Below are positions 45,745-57,375 of a DNA stretch of 64,000 nucleotides, piece by piece. A program made the translations under genes and the position numbers. Position 1 is the first letter of the stretch. Every line of letters starts with the position of its first letter. The notes under the pieces were generated by a model. The model was not told the origin of the DNA and did not search any database. It worked only from the letters and a program-made list of their open reading frames with translations. Source of the DNA: Anisus vortex (taxonomy: Eukaryota > Mollusca > Gastropoda > Planorbidae); contig OX421498.1 of assembly GCA_949126835.1 (NCBI GenBank), positions 30,274,581 to 30,338,580 of the forward strand, given 5' to 3'.

Positions 45745-45955
45745 GGGGCACGGTAGCCGAGCGGAAGCGCGTTTGACTGGCGATCCGAAGGTTCTGGGTT
45801 CGAATCCAGGTAAAAACTAGGATTTTTTTCCGGGACTTAAAGGGTGTCCCTGAGTCTACCCAGCTCTGATGGGTACATGACCTTAGTTGGGGTGAAGTAA
45901 AGGCGGCTGGGCATTGTGCTGGCCACGCATCCCCTAGTATTCGTAGCGAGCGCTG
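45745..45955 (+). mobile_element. SINE1, fullest copy with intact tRNA-like head
   Basis: Head ggggcacggtagccgagcgg holds an A box (tagccgagcgg), and gttctgggttcgaatccagg holds a B box (ggttcgaatcc), spaced as in a tRNA promoter. The body follows: gagtctacccagctctgatg, ggcggctgggcattgtgctg, gccacgcatcccctagtatt. RNA polymerase III would transcribe such an element from the internal A and B boxes. The extreme 3' part (cttcaccggccc) is missing. Confidence 0.93.
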
Positions 45956-46061
45956 CTGTTTCTTCGTATGTTTGTTTGTTTTTTGTGTGCGCGTGTTTGT
46001 TATTTGTTGTTGTTGTTTTTTTTTATACTATGTTTTTACTTTTGTTTTAATTGATAAAAAG

Positions 46062-46922
46062 CTACATAGACTACATAGACTACATAGACTACATAGACTA
46101 CATAGACTACATAGACTACATAGACTACATAGACTACATAGACTACATAGACTACATAGACTACATAGACTACATAGACTACATAGACTACATAGACTAC
46201 ATAGACTACATAGACTACCTAGACTACATAGACTACATAGACTACATAGACTACATAGACTACATAGACTACATAGACTACATAGACTACATAGACTACA
46301 TAGAATACATAGACTACATAGACTACATAGACTACATAGACTACATAGACTACATAGACTACATAGACTACATAGACTACATAGACTATATAGACTACAT
46401 AGACTACATAGACTACATAGACTACATAGACTACATAGACTATATAGACTACATAGACTACATAGACTACATAGACTATATAGACTACATAGACTACATA
46501 GACTACATAGACTACATAGACTACATAGACTACATAGACTACATAGACTACATAGACGACATAGACTACATAGACTATATAGACTACATAGACTACATAG
46601 ACTACATAGAATATAGACTACATAGACTACATAGACTACATAGACTACATAGACTACATAGACTATATAGACTACATAGACTACATAGACTACATAGACT
46701 ACATAGACTACATAGACTATATAGACTACATAGACTACATAGACTACATAGACTACATAGACTATATAGACTACATAGACTACATAGACTACATAGACTA
46801 CATAGACTACATAGACTACATAGACTACATAGACTACATAGACTATATAGACTACATAGACTACATAGACTACATAGACTACATAGACTACATAGACTAC
46901 ATAGACTACATAGACTACATAG
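46062..46922. repeat. 9-bp tandem array, about 96 units
   Basis: Unit ctacataga, very uniform, with a minority variant ctatataga at spacings that are multiples of nine. A single-base deletion near 46609 shifts phase. All frames are open for hundreds of codons (YID, HRL, CSL repeats). This is a property of the unit; no start, splice or promoter context supports a gene. Confidence 0.98.
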
Positions 46923-47632
46923 CAAATACATAAATAGGCCTACATTAATTTATTAAATGTTGAAGACTGCTCACAAAATCCCCTGGTAGAATTTTTTTTT
47001 TTTTAAAGTGGTGACCTCTAGGCCAACAATGGCATCCTTGCACTGACTTCTGTCGCCATCTGAAAACAGAAAGAATTGATTTTCGAAGGTTGAGATGGGG
47101 AAGGGTGGGGAGAGAGGGAGGAGAGAGAAACTTTGATAGGATGTGTCGTCACTGGAAACGAGCCTAGTGACAAGTTCCGGCTCCATGGGGGGAGGGGGGG
47201 TGCAACAAGAAGGAGGGGTTTGACTTTTTGCCAATGTAAAATTTGGATACCCCCTATCTATGTTCAATTAACAAAATAAAACTTGGATTCAGTAGATTGT
47301 TGGTGTATTTTTTGTCAACCACAATCAAAACACTTCATTATGAATTATATATATATATAAATATATAGCTTTTTGTATTTGGAAAGTCGTTTTTTTTTCT
47401 CAGTCTACTTCGTATGAGGTTTTTTTTTTCCTCACCGACTCACCCCTCCACATCACACACACACACACGCACACACACAAAACACAAATACAATGGCATG
47501 CAACTGGTTGAATAATGAAGAATACTTTGACCTTTTTTAAATGCGTGACCCAGATGACAAGTCGAATTTTTATACGTTCTCACACTGGGGTCTATAGGCG
47601 ACCCGTACTTAATCTTGTCTCTATAACAATAT
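46923..47632. other. No recognisable gene
   Basis: G-rich 47090-47220, TA repeat 47347-47368, CA repeat 47455-47480. The minus-strand open frame at 46971-47267 has no known domain. Confidence 0.6.
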
Positions 47633-47815
47633 CAGTGGCGTATCAATGGGTGGCACTGATTGTGTAATGAGCAAGGGCTCGGTGGTTCTAAGGGTGGTGT
47701 TATGGGGAGAGCGCAGGAATATTTTCCTTTGAGACTTACAACACAAGCACCCCCCCCCCCTTTTTTCTAAAAGAAAAAAAGCGACAACAAAAATCAACAT
47801 CTGGCGATGCCACTG
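47633..47815. mobile_element. 183-bp hAT-like MITE
   Basis: Ends CAGTGGCGTATC and gcgatgccactg are imperfect inverted repeats, close in style and length to the MITE at 4287-4470. The flanking 8-mers do not match, so the boundaries or age are uncertain. Confidence 0.55.
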
Positions 47816-49058
47816 CTATAGAAGCGCTAAATGGGATACACATCTTAACATTTGGATCAACTCATTGCCGCATCATCTGTTATAATAAACGTACAGTCTT
47901 TGTATATTTTATTTGTTTTATTACATGTATTTCAGTAAAAATTAACTTATTTGAATTATGTTTAACTTATGTTGTTGTTTTTTGTGTGTTAAAAACTAAA
48001 TAGAAAAAAATGAAACGTTAAAGGAAAGCCTTCAACTCTGAAATCTCACTGCTATGGTGAGGCCTTAAATTTCTGCAAGTTTCGGTACCTTGTGGCGCTA
48101 CGAATTGGAGGATTAAGGAAACAAGGGGGAGGGGAGGGGTTAGAGAATTACATTTCATGATTCTGTATAGAAGTGGGGTTTTCTTAAAACATCTTGCATT
48201 GGTATGTCATGGACGCCATTATTGGACTTGCCCTGAGTCAGTGTGTTTATTTGTGTGTGTGTGTTTGGTGTATGAAAGACACATTCACAAGTTGACAAAC
48301 AATTGGTACATCTTCGTGTTCACCTTCCTGCCAAGTATGTAAAATATGTTTCAACCATCCATTCAACAAACCATGTCAAGAAAATAAACAATATCTGTAG
48401 TTAACTGTCCCAGAACGCGCATAGAAATATCCCCCCCCACCGCCCCTCCCCCCCCCCAGCCCCCAATAGCCTCCCTAACACCTCCCTAAAATCTTTTACA
48501 ATTTCTTTTCATATCATTCCTCTCTTTTCCACCCCAATTCTTTTATTATTTTTTTTCATCAGCTTTTTCAAAGCCCCCGCGCCCTCCTTCTTTTTGTCCC
48601 CCATTCTTTCTTCCCACGCAGGAGGAACTCCACCCAAAAAAGAAACAAAGGAACAATGGGACGCTTTGGACCATGTATTTACCCACTGAATGTATGCTCA
48701 GAAGGGCGCGCCGTTCATCTAATGGGCCCCCTTCTCCTCTATTACTCTGTTAAATATTCATAAAGACATGGTTCTTAACGCCCCCCCCCCCCACACCACA
48801 CACAGACCTAACCCCACCTTTTATTATTCTATTTATTACTGGTGGTGTATTGTGGTTGAACTGTTACAAGGGTGATTTGGGGGGGTTGAAGGGGAGGGAG
48901 TGGGAGGGAAGAGAGGGGGAGGGGTGTTTGAGTAGGGGGAAGGCATCAAAGTCTTGCTCTTAAGTAATATCTTTCTTTTCCTTTTTTTTTCGTATTTGAT
49001 GTTCTTGGGTTATCTGTGTGTCTGTGCGGAGGTGAGGGAGTGGAAGTGGGCGAGGAGT

Positions 49059-49092
<34 letters not shown>

Positions 49093-49109
49093 ATTTGTCA
49101 CAGTCAAAT
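47816..49109. other. No recognisable gene; C- and G-rich homopolymers
   Basis: C-rich tracts at 48431-48470 and 48780-48793, G-rich at 48880-48945, and a (GT)n microsatellite at 49060-49090. Nothing coding recognised. Confidence 0.6.
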
Positions 49110-49440
49110 AATGTGTGAAGAATGTTATTGTGACATCTCCCCTTGACACATTGTGACACAGGTTGTCATGTTGGAAACCTCTGTTGAGATTGAATGTTTT
49201 ACAGACTTGTAGAAGAGAAAACTTTGACAATAAAATTATAACCTGTAATGGTGGTTCGGGTTAATTACAAAATTATTGGCCCATAGTTGATTAGTGACAT
49301 GGTGACATGGTGTGATGCAGTGTGTCATTGATGTGTGACCAGAGCTTGTGACACATTCAATCGTTGATTTGACATGTTCTGACATTCTGTGACATCTGCG
49401 TGGTATACGTATCCTATAACAATGGGTGTGACACAAGACA
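49110..49440. repeat. Region dense in TGTGACA/TGACAT words
   Basis: Words such as tgtgacat, gtgacaca, tgacatggtgacatgg and their inverse tgtca occur at least a dozen times in 330 bp without strict periodicity. It may be a very old tandem repeat. Confidence 0.55.
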
Positions 49441-50117
49441 TCTCATCATACATTGCTATACAAAGCAATACAGATTCAAACGTTGGCTTCTCAATGAAGG
49501 CTAGAAGTGAGCCATATGTAGGGGGGGGGGAGGGTGTCTTTATTACTTATAAACGATCCTGGTAGGACCTGAGCTCACTTTCAAGCATTAAGTCAACCTG
49601 TCACGTGTAGCCAAAAACACAATGTTATAGTTTGGAGTTATTGCAAATGAGGCAAACGATGCCAAATACTGATGAATGGTTCGCCCCCCATTACACACGT
49701 ACACATTCAAGGCAGCATTCGTCATCTCTGGAGACAGACAGGCAACAACAGTACCAACAGGCAACGAACAAACTTACAGCAACATCGTGTCACCTTGTGG
49801 TGTCGTTGGACGTGGGGGTAGTGAGCTGACCTGCTGTGTTCTAAACACCACAGTAGACTATCACCCTTTTTGGGGTGACTGGTTAGGATTCAATGTGTCA
49901 TTATGTATGTTCATTGAGGACTGTAGGGAGGTTGGGATCAAAGGGTATCACCCGATGCCCTACAACATGATAGATTATAAGAGGTGGACAGGTGGACCTG
50001 GGGAGGGGTGAACAGGCGTCGCTGGTGGGCAGAGACTTACCATCAAACAACATACACCCACACCCCCTGTACCAAAATTTCACATTGGAAGCAGAAAACG
50101 CTTAGCCCATTTATATA
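49441..50117. other. No recognisable gene
   Basis: Open frames at 49632-49829 and 49676-50011 (plus) are the only ones here with ordinary composition, but no domain is recognised and no splice or promoter evidence is visible. Confidence 0.45.
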
Positions 50118-50327
50118 ATAATAATAAGACTTATATAGCGCATATCCCGTTGGGAACAGTTCTATGCGCTGTAAACGAACTGCTGCCTGCTGGCGAAAAT
50201 ACGTTTACAGGCCCAAAACTCCTGCAGGGCGACAGGGATCGTCGGTGGCAGGGATAGAACCCGCGACGTGTCAGTTGATTTTTTGGTTGACAGTCCGGTG
50301 AACTAACCGCTAGACAAGCCGGCTTCA
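50118..50327 (-). mobile_element. SINE2 copy with a different body
   Basis: Head gccggcttgtctagcggtta, B box cgcgggttctatccctgcc, then gatccctgtcgccctgcagg as in other SINE2 copies. The following 90 bp (gggcctgtaaacgtattttc ... caacgggatatgcgctatat) differ from the copy at 12155. Both end in gcgctatata and attattatt. Confidence 0.9.
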
Positions 50328-50489
50328 CATAATAATATGCCAATGAGCAGAGAGCAAGCATCGATCTCCGAATCCCCCAGACCTTCTTCTTACAGAGACC
50401 AAGACACACATTTATCTGACAACCATGGACGTTACATTCGCAGTATAGGAGCTACACTGGAGAACGTTGAATAGTAAATTAACATGTTG

Positions 50490-50705
50490 CACAGATAGAT
50501 TCAAATCCTGGTGAAGGCTAAGATTCGTTTCCGGGTCTGGATGGTGTCCCTGTGTTAACCCAGCTCTGATGGGTACCTGACCTTAGTTGGGTTAATGTTA
50601 AGGTGGCTGGGCGTTGTACTTGCCACACAATCCACCTAGTACGCTATGGCTACAGAACCTGATGACCGTTGCTACACCGGCCCTATGGATCAATTTGGTC
50701 CGATG
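50490..50705 (+). mobile_element. SINE1 copy, head lost
   Basis: Starts at B box gattcaaatcctggtgaagg; continues cagctctgatgggtacctga, gtggctgggcgttgtacttg, gttgctacaccggccctatg, then gatcaatttggtccgatggg. Confidence 0.9.
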
Positions 50706-51682
50706 GGATTAGTTCACTGTACTTACAGTACTTACAGTAGGCCTAAGTAGTAAGTAGTAAAGTCCACCCTGCATGGCTTTGATTTGAACTCAAGCATTTC
50801 CGTGCTGACAGACCTGGGTTAGGTCACCTTAACCTCATTTGCTACTGTATGTGCGAAAATTTGTTCTAGGTCTCAACGGAGACAAGAGTGGGAATCCATA
50901 GCTCGTTGTGTTCGTTTTTTTGTTTTGTGGCTTTTCGGTACTGTGTCATTTTCGTTTTTGTGGCTTCTTTGATGGTTAGTGTAGCATGTATGGACAGAAA
51001 ACCTGTTTTCTGTATACAAAATAAATATAGAAAGAATACCTCTATAAATAAACATGAAATAAAAACTGCCAATATATCTGCCAGAGCGTTACATTCTAAC
51101 TAACTAGACTGGAACGAACTTTAATAACAAGACTTTTGTTCAATGTTTAACATGTTATATTATATAAGGCTTTTCAAACGTTTGCATACATTTATAATAG
51201 TAAACAATTTTGTATTCAAAGCAAAAACAGGAACAATGACATTATTAAGATTTCATTGGAGGTAATTGCATGGGAAGGTGTGTTGGTTTTTATGTGTTAC
51301 AATACAAAGAGCAAACACATCCATTCCACACATTAGTTCAGTACCGTGTGTGGGCGGGTGTGCTTATTGTGTGCAGTAGCTGCAACATTCGGACGTGAAT
51401 ATTTAGCATTACAACGCTAAAATGTTGTTCCGAAGGCGAGATAAGGCACAGGAGGGGTGGGGTTTAATGGGTTGCTAGAAGGACTCGCAAGCCCTTTCCA
51501 TTTAAATTAAAACAAAGAATGTTTTGAAATCATTTGAAATCAAATCCAAAGAGTGTATTAAAAGAAATCACGGATAAATGTGATGGGAATGGGTTTGTTG
51601 AAAATTTAATTCCCCTGTTTATCGAATAAGTTGATAGAAAATGTCATTGTATTCAAAAGGATTGTGTGGCTAACACAAAGTC
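50706..51682. other. No recognisable gene
   Basis: Unique sequence. Overlapping open frames near 50866-51103 on both strands show no known motif. Confidence 0.55.
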
Positions 51683-51879
51683 CAGGGATGATGGCGTTAC
51701 CTTTTGATAACAGAGTGCCAAAGTATGATTTCATTCGGTGTGCCAACAACCTAAAAGTCATCCTGCTGTGGCACTAAATTTATTTTAAATGAGACCTGAA
51801 TAGGGCCTCATCCGCGTGTCATTGAAAATACCTTAGCGTGGCCAAGTCTGTCACGCTTGCCCTAGGTTGCCGACCCCTG
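51683..51879 (-). mobile_element. hAT family C, short inverted copy
   Basis: cagggatgatggcgttacct, ttcggtgtgccaacaaccta at the left and cttagcgtggccaagtctgt, ggttgccgacccctg at the right: the mirror image of 43007-43215. Flanking 8-mers do not match. Confidence 0.85.
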
Positions 51880-52652
51880 GATAGACGATGCTTTTAAAGA
51901 GCGAGCTGTTGCCCAGGCAGATGTTGATTCCAGAGGATACAACAGTGTTGCAGGAGTTGCCAGATTGATAGCGTATTCGCTATAAGACTGCCTTAGGGAC
52001 TTCCATCTCTTGATTTTCTGTTAGGGTTTACTCCCTTAGCCTCTCCATTGACAGGTGTAGCCGCGAGACAGCGGTGGCTTGATATCGGAGTTTCCCCTCC
52101 CCTAGATGAGCTACCTATCAAAGTTTACCAACCCCCATCTGCCGGAAAAACTTAAACTAAATCTAATATTAAATAGTACATTTTTAAAAAATTTAGAATA
52201 GTTCTATTTAATTATATTAATAGCTTTGAATTAAGCAAGAAGTTTTGAGTCGCATAGTTGCTTACGCAGTTCTTCGAAAAAAGTAAATGTAATGCAAGGG
52301 AGATAACTGGGGATTTGTCAACACACAGTGATCATTACGTGATGCGTTCCCTTTATTTTCTTAGCGTTTTCTATTTTACTATCTCAGCTATAGAATTATT
52401 AAGTTAGTTAATATTGCATGTCTTGCTTTTTTTTATAGTTTTCATATTGCATATTTAAAGATGAATCTATAATTAAATTACAGTTCTATATTTATATTTT
52501 ATTGTGGCTTAAAGAGTATTTGTGTCGTCAAATAGTACTATCATAATATGGGTTCTGGTTCATCTGTATATATTTCTAGTATACATTTTCCTTCGCCTTT
52601 GTATCACCTGCGGGAATATCCTTTCTAGCACTTTGTACACTAAAACCTAGAT
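51880..52652. other. No recognisable gene
   Basis: AT-rich unique DNA. No domain-bearing frame. Confidence 0.6.
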
Positions 52653-52970
52653 CATAGGTTCTCAACGGGGGCGTTATCGCCGCCGGGGGGGGGGGGGGGG
52701 GCAGCGAGATGCTTTAAAGGGGCGCTGATGTTCCCGGGGGCGATTGGGGGGCGGTGAAGGGTCAGTGGGCGGCACAAACGTACCTAATACAATTTGAGCA
52801 CTTCAGCTATTTGAATCGATACTTTTTTGGATGAAATGTGATGTAAACGAAAGTGCTGCTAAATATCTGATATCCCCCAAAAGTAGGCCTACATATTATT
52901 ATACTAAAAAGAAATAGGAATCGCATAGACTTATCGAAGAACTAGGGGTTAATATTAAACAAGTATGGTG

Positions 52971-53080
52971 TGCGGCCGCCTAATCCTGTGGTTAGTTTAC
53001 CAGACTATCAACCGACGCGTCGCGGGTTCTGTCCCTTCCGCCTACCGATCCCTGTCGCCCTAACATCTTCTATTATTAAT
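52971..53080 (+). mobile_element. SINE2 copy, head plus short tail
   Basis: gcggccgcctaatcctgtgg and accagactatcaaccgacgc, cgcgggttctgtcccttccg, gatccctgtcgcccta, then ttctattattaat. The central body is deleted. Inserted in the family E element. Confidence 0.8.
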
Positions 53081-53561
53081 GATATTTGGATCTCAGCTAA
53101 ACTGAGATAACCTAAGAATTATTATGTATTATTGAATTAATTAGGTTAACTGTTATTGTTGAGCGGAATGGTTATGTAGTAATCATACAAACTGGGTAGT
53201 TAATGTAATGTTTGAAAATGTACATAGAGGCCTACTTTTTTAGTCATATAATATTTATATATTTTTAAAATACTTTTTACAGTTTGATCATTTCTAAGTT
53301 ATAAATTAAAAACCATTTTTGTTTATAAAACAAATAAATATATTAGCTCTAATGAAACGGGTCAATTATTTCCCTTTAATTAAAAAATGTTTCCACATTT
53401 GATTCAATTGTGATGCCAAACAATTTCTGTTTTGTAATAAATTACAAATATAAAAAAAATAAAAATATTACTGACTAATTATTATTTCCTTATATGAATT
53501 CAACATTATGGTTCATAGACTACTTGTACTAGAAGACTTTGTAGTCTTAAAGAAATTCCTC

Positions 53562-55612
53562 CAGTTCCAAAACTGGGGGGCGCGACCCCCTAGGGGGTCG
53601 AATGACCATTTCGCGGGGGTCGCCAAAGCCCTTCGGAAAACGTATGTTTTTGGTGGTCTTAGGAGCCGAAACATCATTCCGTCTCCAAGCGAGTCCACCT
53701 ACATGCAGATACATCCGCATACTACGTGTAGGTTACTTGGCATAATGACATCAATACAGTGTATGTGACAAGGTCGACACCAAAATGCACGCATGCGGAC
53801 CAGTAACACGTCTGTAGAGAGTTGTGTTAAAAAGCCTCTTCTCTGTTAAAAGCAGCCATTGTGAAGCAGTAGGCCTAGTATTGGCGATAAAACGACCGAC
53901 ATTTCATGAATATTTGGGAATTTAGTGTAGATTCTGTTCGGTCTGGATTTCAAAATAATTAGTGACCAAAAGTAATCAGAGCTCACTTTATGATAAATGG
54001 ACAAATATTAGCAACAAAGACATTGCCATAAAAAGTTAAAAGAAGTAATATAAAGCGTCATAAGTTGTGCCCTTTTGTAAAAACAAGATCTTTAAACAGT
54101 CGACTATTTTCGCAATTGTGCAACGAGTATGATGCTCCGAACAATGCTAGATGTTTCACACTTGTGAGATGATTGTCGAGAGAAATATAAACTTGATTTT
54201 TTAACTTCATGGTGAACTAGTTTTTTTTTTTAATATTTTTATATCAGAAAGCAAGACTGCTATTTGAAGCACTTTTCGGCGATTAAAGTGAACTGCAGAC
54301 AATAACTTACTTGGTTGACATTTTGTCGTCTTGAATGAGTTAAATTTATCACTGCAAGGAGAAAAATATAACATGCCTTAATATCTAAAAAGATCCGATC
54401 ATTCCAAATGAAATTTAGCTTTTGCATGAAAATGAAATGTATATGCTGTCTACTTCAGGCTCCACGAAGAGGGTATGTGTTTGTGTGTGTGTGTAGTTAT
54501 TGCGCTGCGCCGGGGCCCATAAGAGTTTATCTTTGTATTATTTGCAAGATCAATGCTGAAGTTTAGGAAAAGTTATATTAGTTTAAATTAAAAAACTGTA
54601 CTTGATTAAAGTTTGTGAATAGGCTTGTAAGGCTGTGAATGATACGATTACATTCTAATGGTAATTCTTATGGCAGTTTCATAAAATGGTCCACAGACCT
54701 TTTAAAAGATTCCTGATTTCTATAAACTTATGTAATGCAAATAAATCATCTAGATTTGACTAGAGTTGAAAAGTGGGATCGAACCGGCACTTTTTTTCTT
54801 ATGCGGCTCCTGGTCTACTTTATCTGCTTTATTTGAAAAACATGACAAAATTATTACGATGATAAATTCTGTGAAATAACACTTTCACATGCTTGCAGAC
54901 GAAATTTCATGATACTTTCCAAATCTACCTGACACTACATATCTATGTACTTGCCAGAAGCCCATTCACATTCAAAGTTTAAGATATTCCTGAGAAAGCA
55001 CAAAGTTCATTGAACGTATTAACAACGATACACAGAGAACTGATTTCTCTATAATGCCAGGTACACAATTCTGAATCAAATGTTTGCAGTCATAAACTAT
55101 TTTAACTGATATTGTGTTGCGCCATTTTCTTCCATTTCTAACCAAATATCTTAGTAAACATGCTTTTCCACCTTGTTGGTTATCAAGTCTAAACATAGTA
55201 GACTTATTGTTGAAGGTGAACTTCTTAGTTGTGTGTGCTCTTGCAAAGACTGTCCCAAGAATTTCTGAACCGATTAGAAATACGCAATGTCAACCATCAC
55301 AATAGCTGACGTTCGTGTTGTAATTAGAAACATAGGCCTAAACCTATACCGATATCTTGCAATATTTAATTACATTTGTTTTTATGTCTTCTTTTTTTTT
55401 TTAAATGATTAATCGCTATGCTAAAATTAGGTTCAATTTTAAACAGTAAAAATACATCCTGCATATTAGATATTTACATTACAATTCATAACAGTCGCAA
55501 ATTGCAGTAATAAACTAGAAACGAAATTATTATTTTTTTATGGGGAGGGGGTCGCCAAAGCATGAAAAACTGTAAAAAGGGGTCGCGGCCTAAAAAAGTT
55601 TGGGAACCACTG
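53562..55612 (+). mobile_element. hAT family D, near-complete decayed copy
   Basis: The right end agtttgggaaccactg is inverted relative to 10947 (cagtggttcccaactt). The left end cagttccaaaactggggggc is more decayed. Both ends have gggggtcgc-type blocks (ggggtcgccaaagc occurs near both). The internal sequence aligns with 10947-12016. A clean 8-bp duplication is not evident: right flank tcttagat, with tcttaaag 10 bp upstream of the left end. Confidence 0.85.
54070..55310 (+). pseudogene. Decayed hAT transposase, family D
   Basis: Recognisable words, interrupted by stops, in order: a segment whose DNA matches the ELQKITYFVN region of the copy at 11190-12010 (gtgaactgcagacaataact), then HMLADEIS.YFPNLPDT near 54890, FSIMPGTQF.IKCLQ near 55045-55085, and LRHFLPFLTKYLSKHAFP near 55115. 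In the family, a PF.TTYLCE.GFS-like segment precedes the C-terminal dimerisation helix, and the last word fits it loosely. No continuous frame remains. The copy is useful for reconstructing the family's relationships but not functional. Confidence 0.65.
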
Positions 55613-55619
55613 TCTTAGA

Positions 55620-56440
55620 TTGATGTTGTAGTTTAGAAAAAAAGTAGTCTGTTCCAGATGTATTGGCTGGCTATTGTGTGACAACATTTAGTTACCGTAC
55701 TAAAAATCTTGGTGGTTTTCTGTATCGCTCACTACAATATTACAGCAGTTCATAAATAAGTCATGCATTATGCATTCAATGATTTTTTTAGATAGCTTTG
55801 CATTGATACCTTAAATTAATTAATTATTATTATTATTAATATCTGTATTACTATTATTGTCTCGATATAATTTTTGATTGTACTTATTGTTTGTACTATG
55901 TGGCAAAATAAATATTATTTATTGTTCATTGACGAAAACTAACCAGCGATGGCTACTGCAAACAGAGGTGCGTTGGTTAGAAAAAGATGGCCGTTTAAAT
56001 ATAATATATGAGACTTAGATTCCGTACTCGAGTTTTTGAAAAGCAAATGCGGTTCTCTATAGGTCTGTGAGTTTTGGCAACAATCTTGTGTACAAAGTGA
56101 ATTTTATGTTATTGTTGTCAAAAAAGAAAAACAAGACAAGCTGCAAATAGTGAAGCGTGGAGACCTAAGTATTTTGCAACCAAAACTGAAACAAATATAG
56201 ACAAACTACTAGCAACACACCAGGCAAAGGATTGACATCAATATAGATTTTTTTAAGCCTCTTGTTTAGGTAAATTTTTTTTATCTATTAATTCTTACAA
56301 TATGTTTCCTTTTCATTTTTATAATAAGCACATAAATCTAGTCGGCGTAAAAATAATTGCGGAAACTATATTGACCATTTAACTTCCCGGGTGGTGGGTT
56401 TTACTGTATTGTTCTTAATATTATTCTTATTATTATATAT
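55620..56440 (+). pseudogene. Internal part of hAT E with transposase remnant
   Basis: An ATG near 55949 opens MATANRGALVRKRWPFKYN before a stop. Further on, KLQIVKRGDLSILQPKLKQI near 56140-56200 resembles the extreme C-terminus of hAT transposases ('LR..L..LQP.I..L'). The segment 55860-56400 aligns, inverted, with 61820-63145, and both copies keep the words atggctactgca and agcgtggagacctaagtatt. Function is lost. The coding interpretation of the first part is weak. Confidence 0.45.
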
Positions 56441-56627
56441 TTTCAGAGGCGTGTAATATTGTCTATTGAACAATAGTAAACATGAATACTTGAGTACACA
56501 TAGGTTTCTTCAGATGATAAGTTTATTACATATAATACATCAATGGACGCAGCACATGGTTCACAAATACTTCTTGCATTTAAATCGTCAATTGTATATA
56601 CAATCTTCATAACATCATGCTTCATGT

Positions 56628-56871
56628 GAAGCCGGCTGGCCTAGCGGTTGGCTCACCAGACTGTCAACCAAAAAAACCACTTGACACGTCGTGGGTTCGA
56701 GCCCCGCCACCGGCAGATCCCTGTCGCCCTACAGGAGTTTTGGGACTAGATGACATTAATATTGAGTTGTTATCACATGCGCTTAACCGGCAGCAGTGAA
56801 ACCTCTCACAGATTAGCATAGCATGGATAGAAGCGCTATATAAATTACAATTACATTACATTACATTACTT
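56628..56871 (+). mobile_element. SINE2 copy with (ATTAC)n tail
   Basis: Head gaagccggctggcctagcgg, B box gtgggttcgagccccgccac, gatccctgtcgccctacagg, body with ttagcatagcatggatagaa and gcgctatataaattac, then five attac units. The tail matches the LINE end at 39998-40085 closely (catggatagaagcgctata). Possible short target repeat cttcat at both sides. Confidence 0.92.
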
Positions 56872-57375
56872 CATTTATAGTTATATACTTATTATATCTT
56901 GAGCACTTTATCGAGCTCCTTAAAGGGTTCTTTATTTATTAAAACACTATACAAAGTCTACAAGACTTAGACTTGAATCAATTTAGTTGTGACACAACTA
57001 GTTCAACAGAACTTACATAAAACTGAACCTTCTACTATTTCTACCTCAAGAATCCAACATGTACTGATTATTCACACTATCATTATCTCCCTTGTCAACT
57101 CTTGACCACTCACTCAAATCATGCTTTTCTTACATTCTTCTTTTGCACACTTCACTACTGTTTATATTTATGTAGGGAAAAACTTCACTCACTGATACTG
57201 ATTCAACCATTCAAATCATGTTGCAGTGAATAAACTGTACTGCAACAGTGTGTGTGTGTGGGGGTGGGGGGGGGGGGGTGGACGCTACAAAAAGGGGGGG
57301 GGGGGGGCGTTGAGCGGAAAAATATTGTGAAAGGGGGCGGTGAGCCGAAAAAGGTTGAGAACCTATGACCTAGAT

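Larger units (their letters stand above)
52653..57367 (+). mobile_element. Complete hAT element, family E, with nested insertions
   Basis: The perfect 14-bp inverted ends are CATAGGTTCTCAAC and GTTGAGAACCTATG. They are flanked by a perfect 8-bp duplication ACCTAGAT (52645-52652 and 57368-57375). Subterminal G-rich blocks resemble the copies at 1-691 and 61718. The element is 4715 bp, of which about 2.05 kb is a nested hAT D (53562-55612) and about 0.35 kb is two SINE2 copies. Transposase survives only as fragments near 55960-56240. TA at positions 4-5 of the duplication is the Buster-type hAT preference. Confidence 0.93.

Noticed and set aside
45745..45830. Functional tRNA gene
   Set aside because: A and B boxes are present, but no acceptor stem can close and about ten related copies with a common body exist, so it is a SINE head.
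46051..46956. 301-codon frame of YID then HRL repeats
   Set aside because: A by-product of the 9-bp array; it changes reading phase where one base is deleted and has no supporting signals.
47633..47815. Clean target duplication for the MITE
   Set aside because: The flanking 8-mers aacaatat and ctatagaa do not match; only the terminal repeats support the element.
49676..50011. 111-codon plus-strand frame of ordinary composition
   Set aside because: It overlaps another frame, and I recognise no motif. Kept only as a remark for the region.
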